In this document: positions 63,477-64,000 of the stretch, one piece after another
How the letters are laid out: the number at the start of each line of letters is the position of its first letter
Numbering within the stretch: position 1 is the first letter of the stretch
NCBI RefSeq assembly: GCF_007830435.1
Contig: NZ_VLLC01000003.1
Span: forward strand, 116,475 to 180,474
Length of the DNA: 64,000 nt
Source: Desulfobotulus alkaliphilus
GTDB lineage: Bacteria; Desulfobacterota; Desulfobacteria; Desulfobacterales; ASO4-4
Direction of reading: 5' to 3'
The notes under the pieces: generated by a model
What the model was told of the DNA's origin: nothing
Seen by the model: the letters and a program-made list of their open reading frames with translations, nothing else
Databases searched by the model: none
Position numbers and translations under genes: made by a program

Positions 63477-64000
63477 ATGAGCCATGACGACAGCAGCAAG
63501 GGCGGAGTTTATCCTCCTCCGTCCCAGCCCCAGCCATCATCCGGAAGTTCCGGACAGGGGCATGGCCACTTTACAGAACATGCCACAGGCCAGCTCTCTG
63601 ATGTGGGCATGCAGGGAGCGGCCATGGCAGCCGGGTCTGCCCAGCCCGGTCCGGATATGGGCCAGCCCCACTACGCTTCGCAGATTCCCGGAGCAGAGCC
63701 CTATCAGGGAGCCCCCATGGCACCGGATGAAACCCAGGCCCGTTATGCCTGGGGAGAAGGCGGCAATGCGGATATGACGGCTCCTGCAGATGCCACGGGT
63801 GGGGAAAAGCAGGGCGGATACGGCAAACAGACGGATAAGGCAGGAGAATCTGTGGCATGTAGCGATGCTGCAGCAACAGCTTATGCCCCCCAGAGCCATC
63901 CCATGCCGGGACAGCAACCGCCCCAGTTTGCGCCTCAGGGCTATCCCATGCCGGGGCAGCAACCGCCCCAGTTTGCGCCCCAGGGCTATCCCATGCCGGG
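63477..64000 (+). CDS. Pro/Gln/Gly-rich repeat protein, cut by the window end
   Basis: From ATG 63477 (AAGGAG ten bases upstream) the frame stays open to the last base, giving at least 174 residues. The sequence is low-complexity and probably disordered: Pro/Gln/Ser at the start, then Gly/Ala/Met/Gln, then tandem 15-residue units QGYPMPGQQPPQFAP from residue 139. There is no signal peptide or membrane helix in the visible part. It starts 157 bp after the P1B ATPase and is probably co-regulated. Function unknown; an organelle- or membrane-associated role is inferred from context only. Confidence 0.8.
   Translation, partial: MSHDDSSKGGVYPPPSQPQPSSGSSGQGHGHFTEHATGQLSDVGMQGAAMAAGSAQPGPDMGQPHYASQIPGAEPYQGAPMAPDETQARYAWGEGGNADMTAPADATGGEKQGGYGKQTDKAGESVACSDAAATAYAPQSHPMPGQQPPQFAPQGYPMPGQQPPQFAPQGYPMP
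63891..64000 (+). repeat. 45-bp in-frame tandem repeats
   Basis: Units start at 63891, 63936 and 63981 (the last cut by the window end). Each encodes QGYPMPGQQPPQFAP or a near variant. Units 2 and 3 are almost identical at the DNA level, a sign of recent expansion. Confidence 0.9.

Noticed and set aside
63891..64000. CRISPR-like direct repeats
   Set aside because: The 45-bp units are contiguous, in frame and without spacers. They encode a peptide repeat.

Overview
The window reads as chromosomal DNA from a Gram-negative, probably sulfate-reducing deltaproteobacterium (Desulfobacterota). This is an inference from gene content: FadL and porin-type outer-membrane proteins, FeoAB with a Cys-rich FeoB partner, precorrin-2 dehydrogenase/CcsA/HemA in one operon, and several class-specific uncharacterised genes. 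Nothing in it is plainly phage or plasmid. About 45 protein genes are supported, with two tRNA genes. Almost every large gap is filled by one of two families of short, transposase-less mobile repeats.

Layout: 1-9256 holds the 3' part of lon, tRNA-Val and tRNA-Asp, a radical SAM gene facing PBP1A, hisI, engB-era-HNH and an uncharacterised coiled-coil gene. 9572-20307 holds fadL, a VCBS-like exported protein, a porin, gatB, a DUF2065 protein, queA, tgt and an aminotransferase. 21380-31404 holds a thiBPQ-like ABC transporter, two tandem MntP paralogues, an NtrC-type two-component pair and a chemoreceptor. 31815-35930 is one 1371-residue membrane protein with internal repeats. 36114-38981 is an unstable spot: a PDDEXK (DUF1016) gene, the wreck of a second one, and a 491-bp flanking duplication carrying a decayed PilB/GspE tail. 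38936-45915 holds a histidine kinase, a DUF389 protein, a CASTOR/POLLUX-like channel and an MscS-type channel.

46465-55756 holds DHH and metallo-beta-lactamase hydrolases, the siroheme/CcsA/HemA operon, dksA, a PHP phosphoesterase, rnc, a cyclic-nucleotide-binding protein and a radical SAM protein. 56196-64000 is a metal-handling block: feoA, feoB, a FeoB-associated Cys-rich protein, two exported proteins (one DUF4198), a P1B ATPase with an arginine-rich N-terminal motif in place of a metal-binding domain, and the start of a Pro/Gln/Gly-rich protein that runs off the window. The last two resemble the core of ferrosome (iron-storage organelle) clusters and are the most notable functional lead.

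Family A is about 350 bp, folds back on itself almost end to end, has termini GTAACTGTTCAGCAC and makes 8-bp target duplications; its terminal G-TAA supplies the stop codon of three neighbouring genes. Family B is about 220 bp, begins CTGATTAC, carries GGGCACCC and GGGCAGGC hairpins and makes 10-bp duplications; one copy sits inside a family A copy with its target duplication intact.
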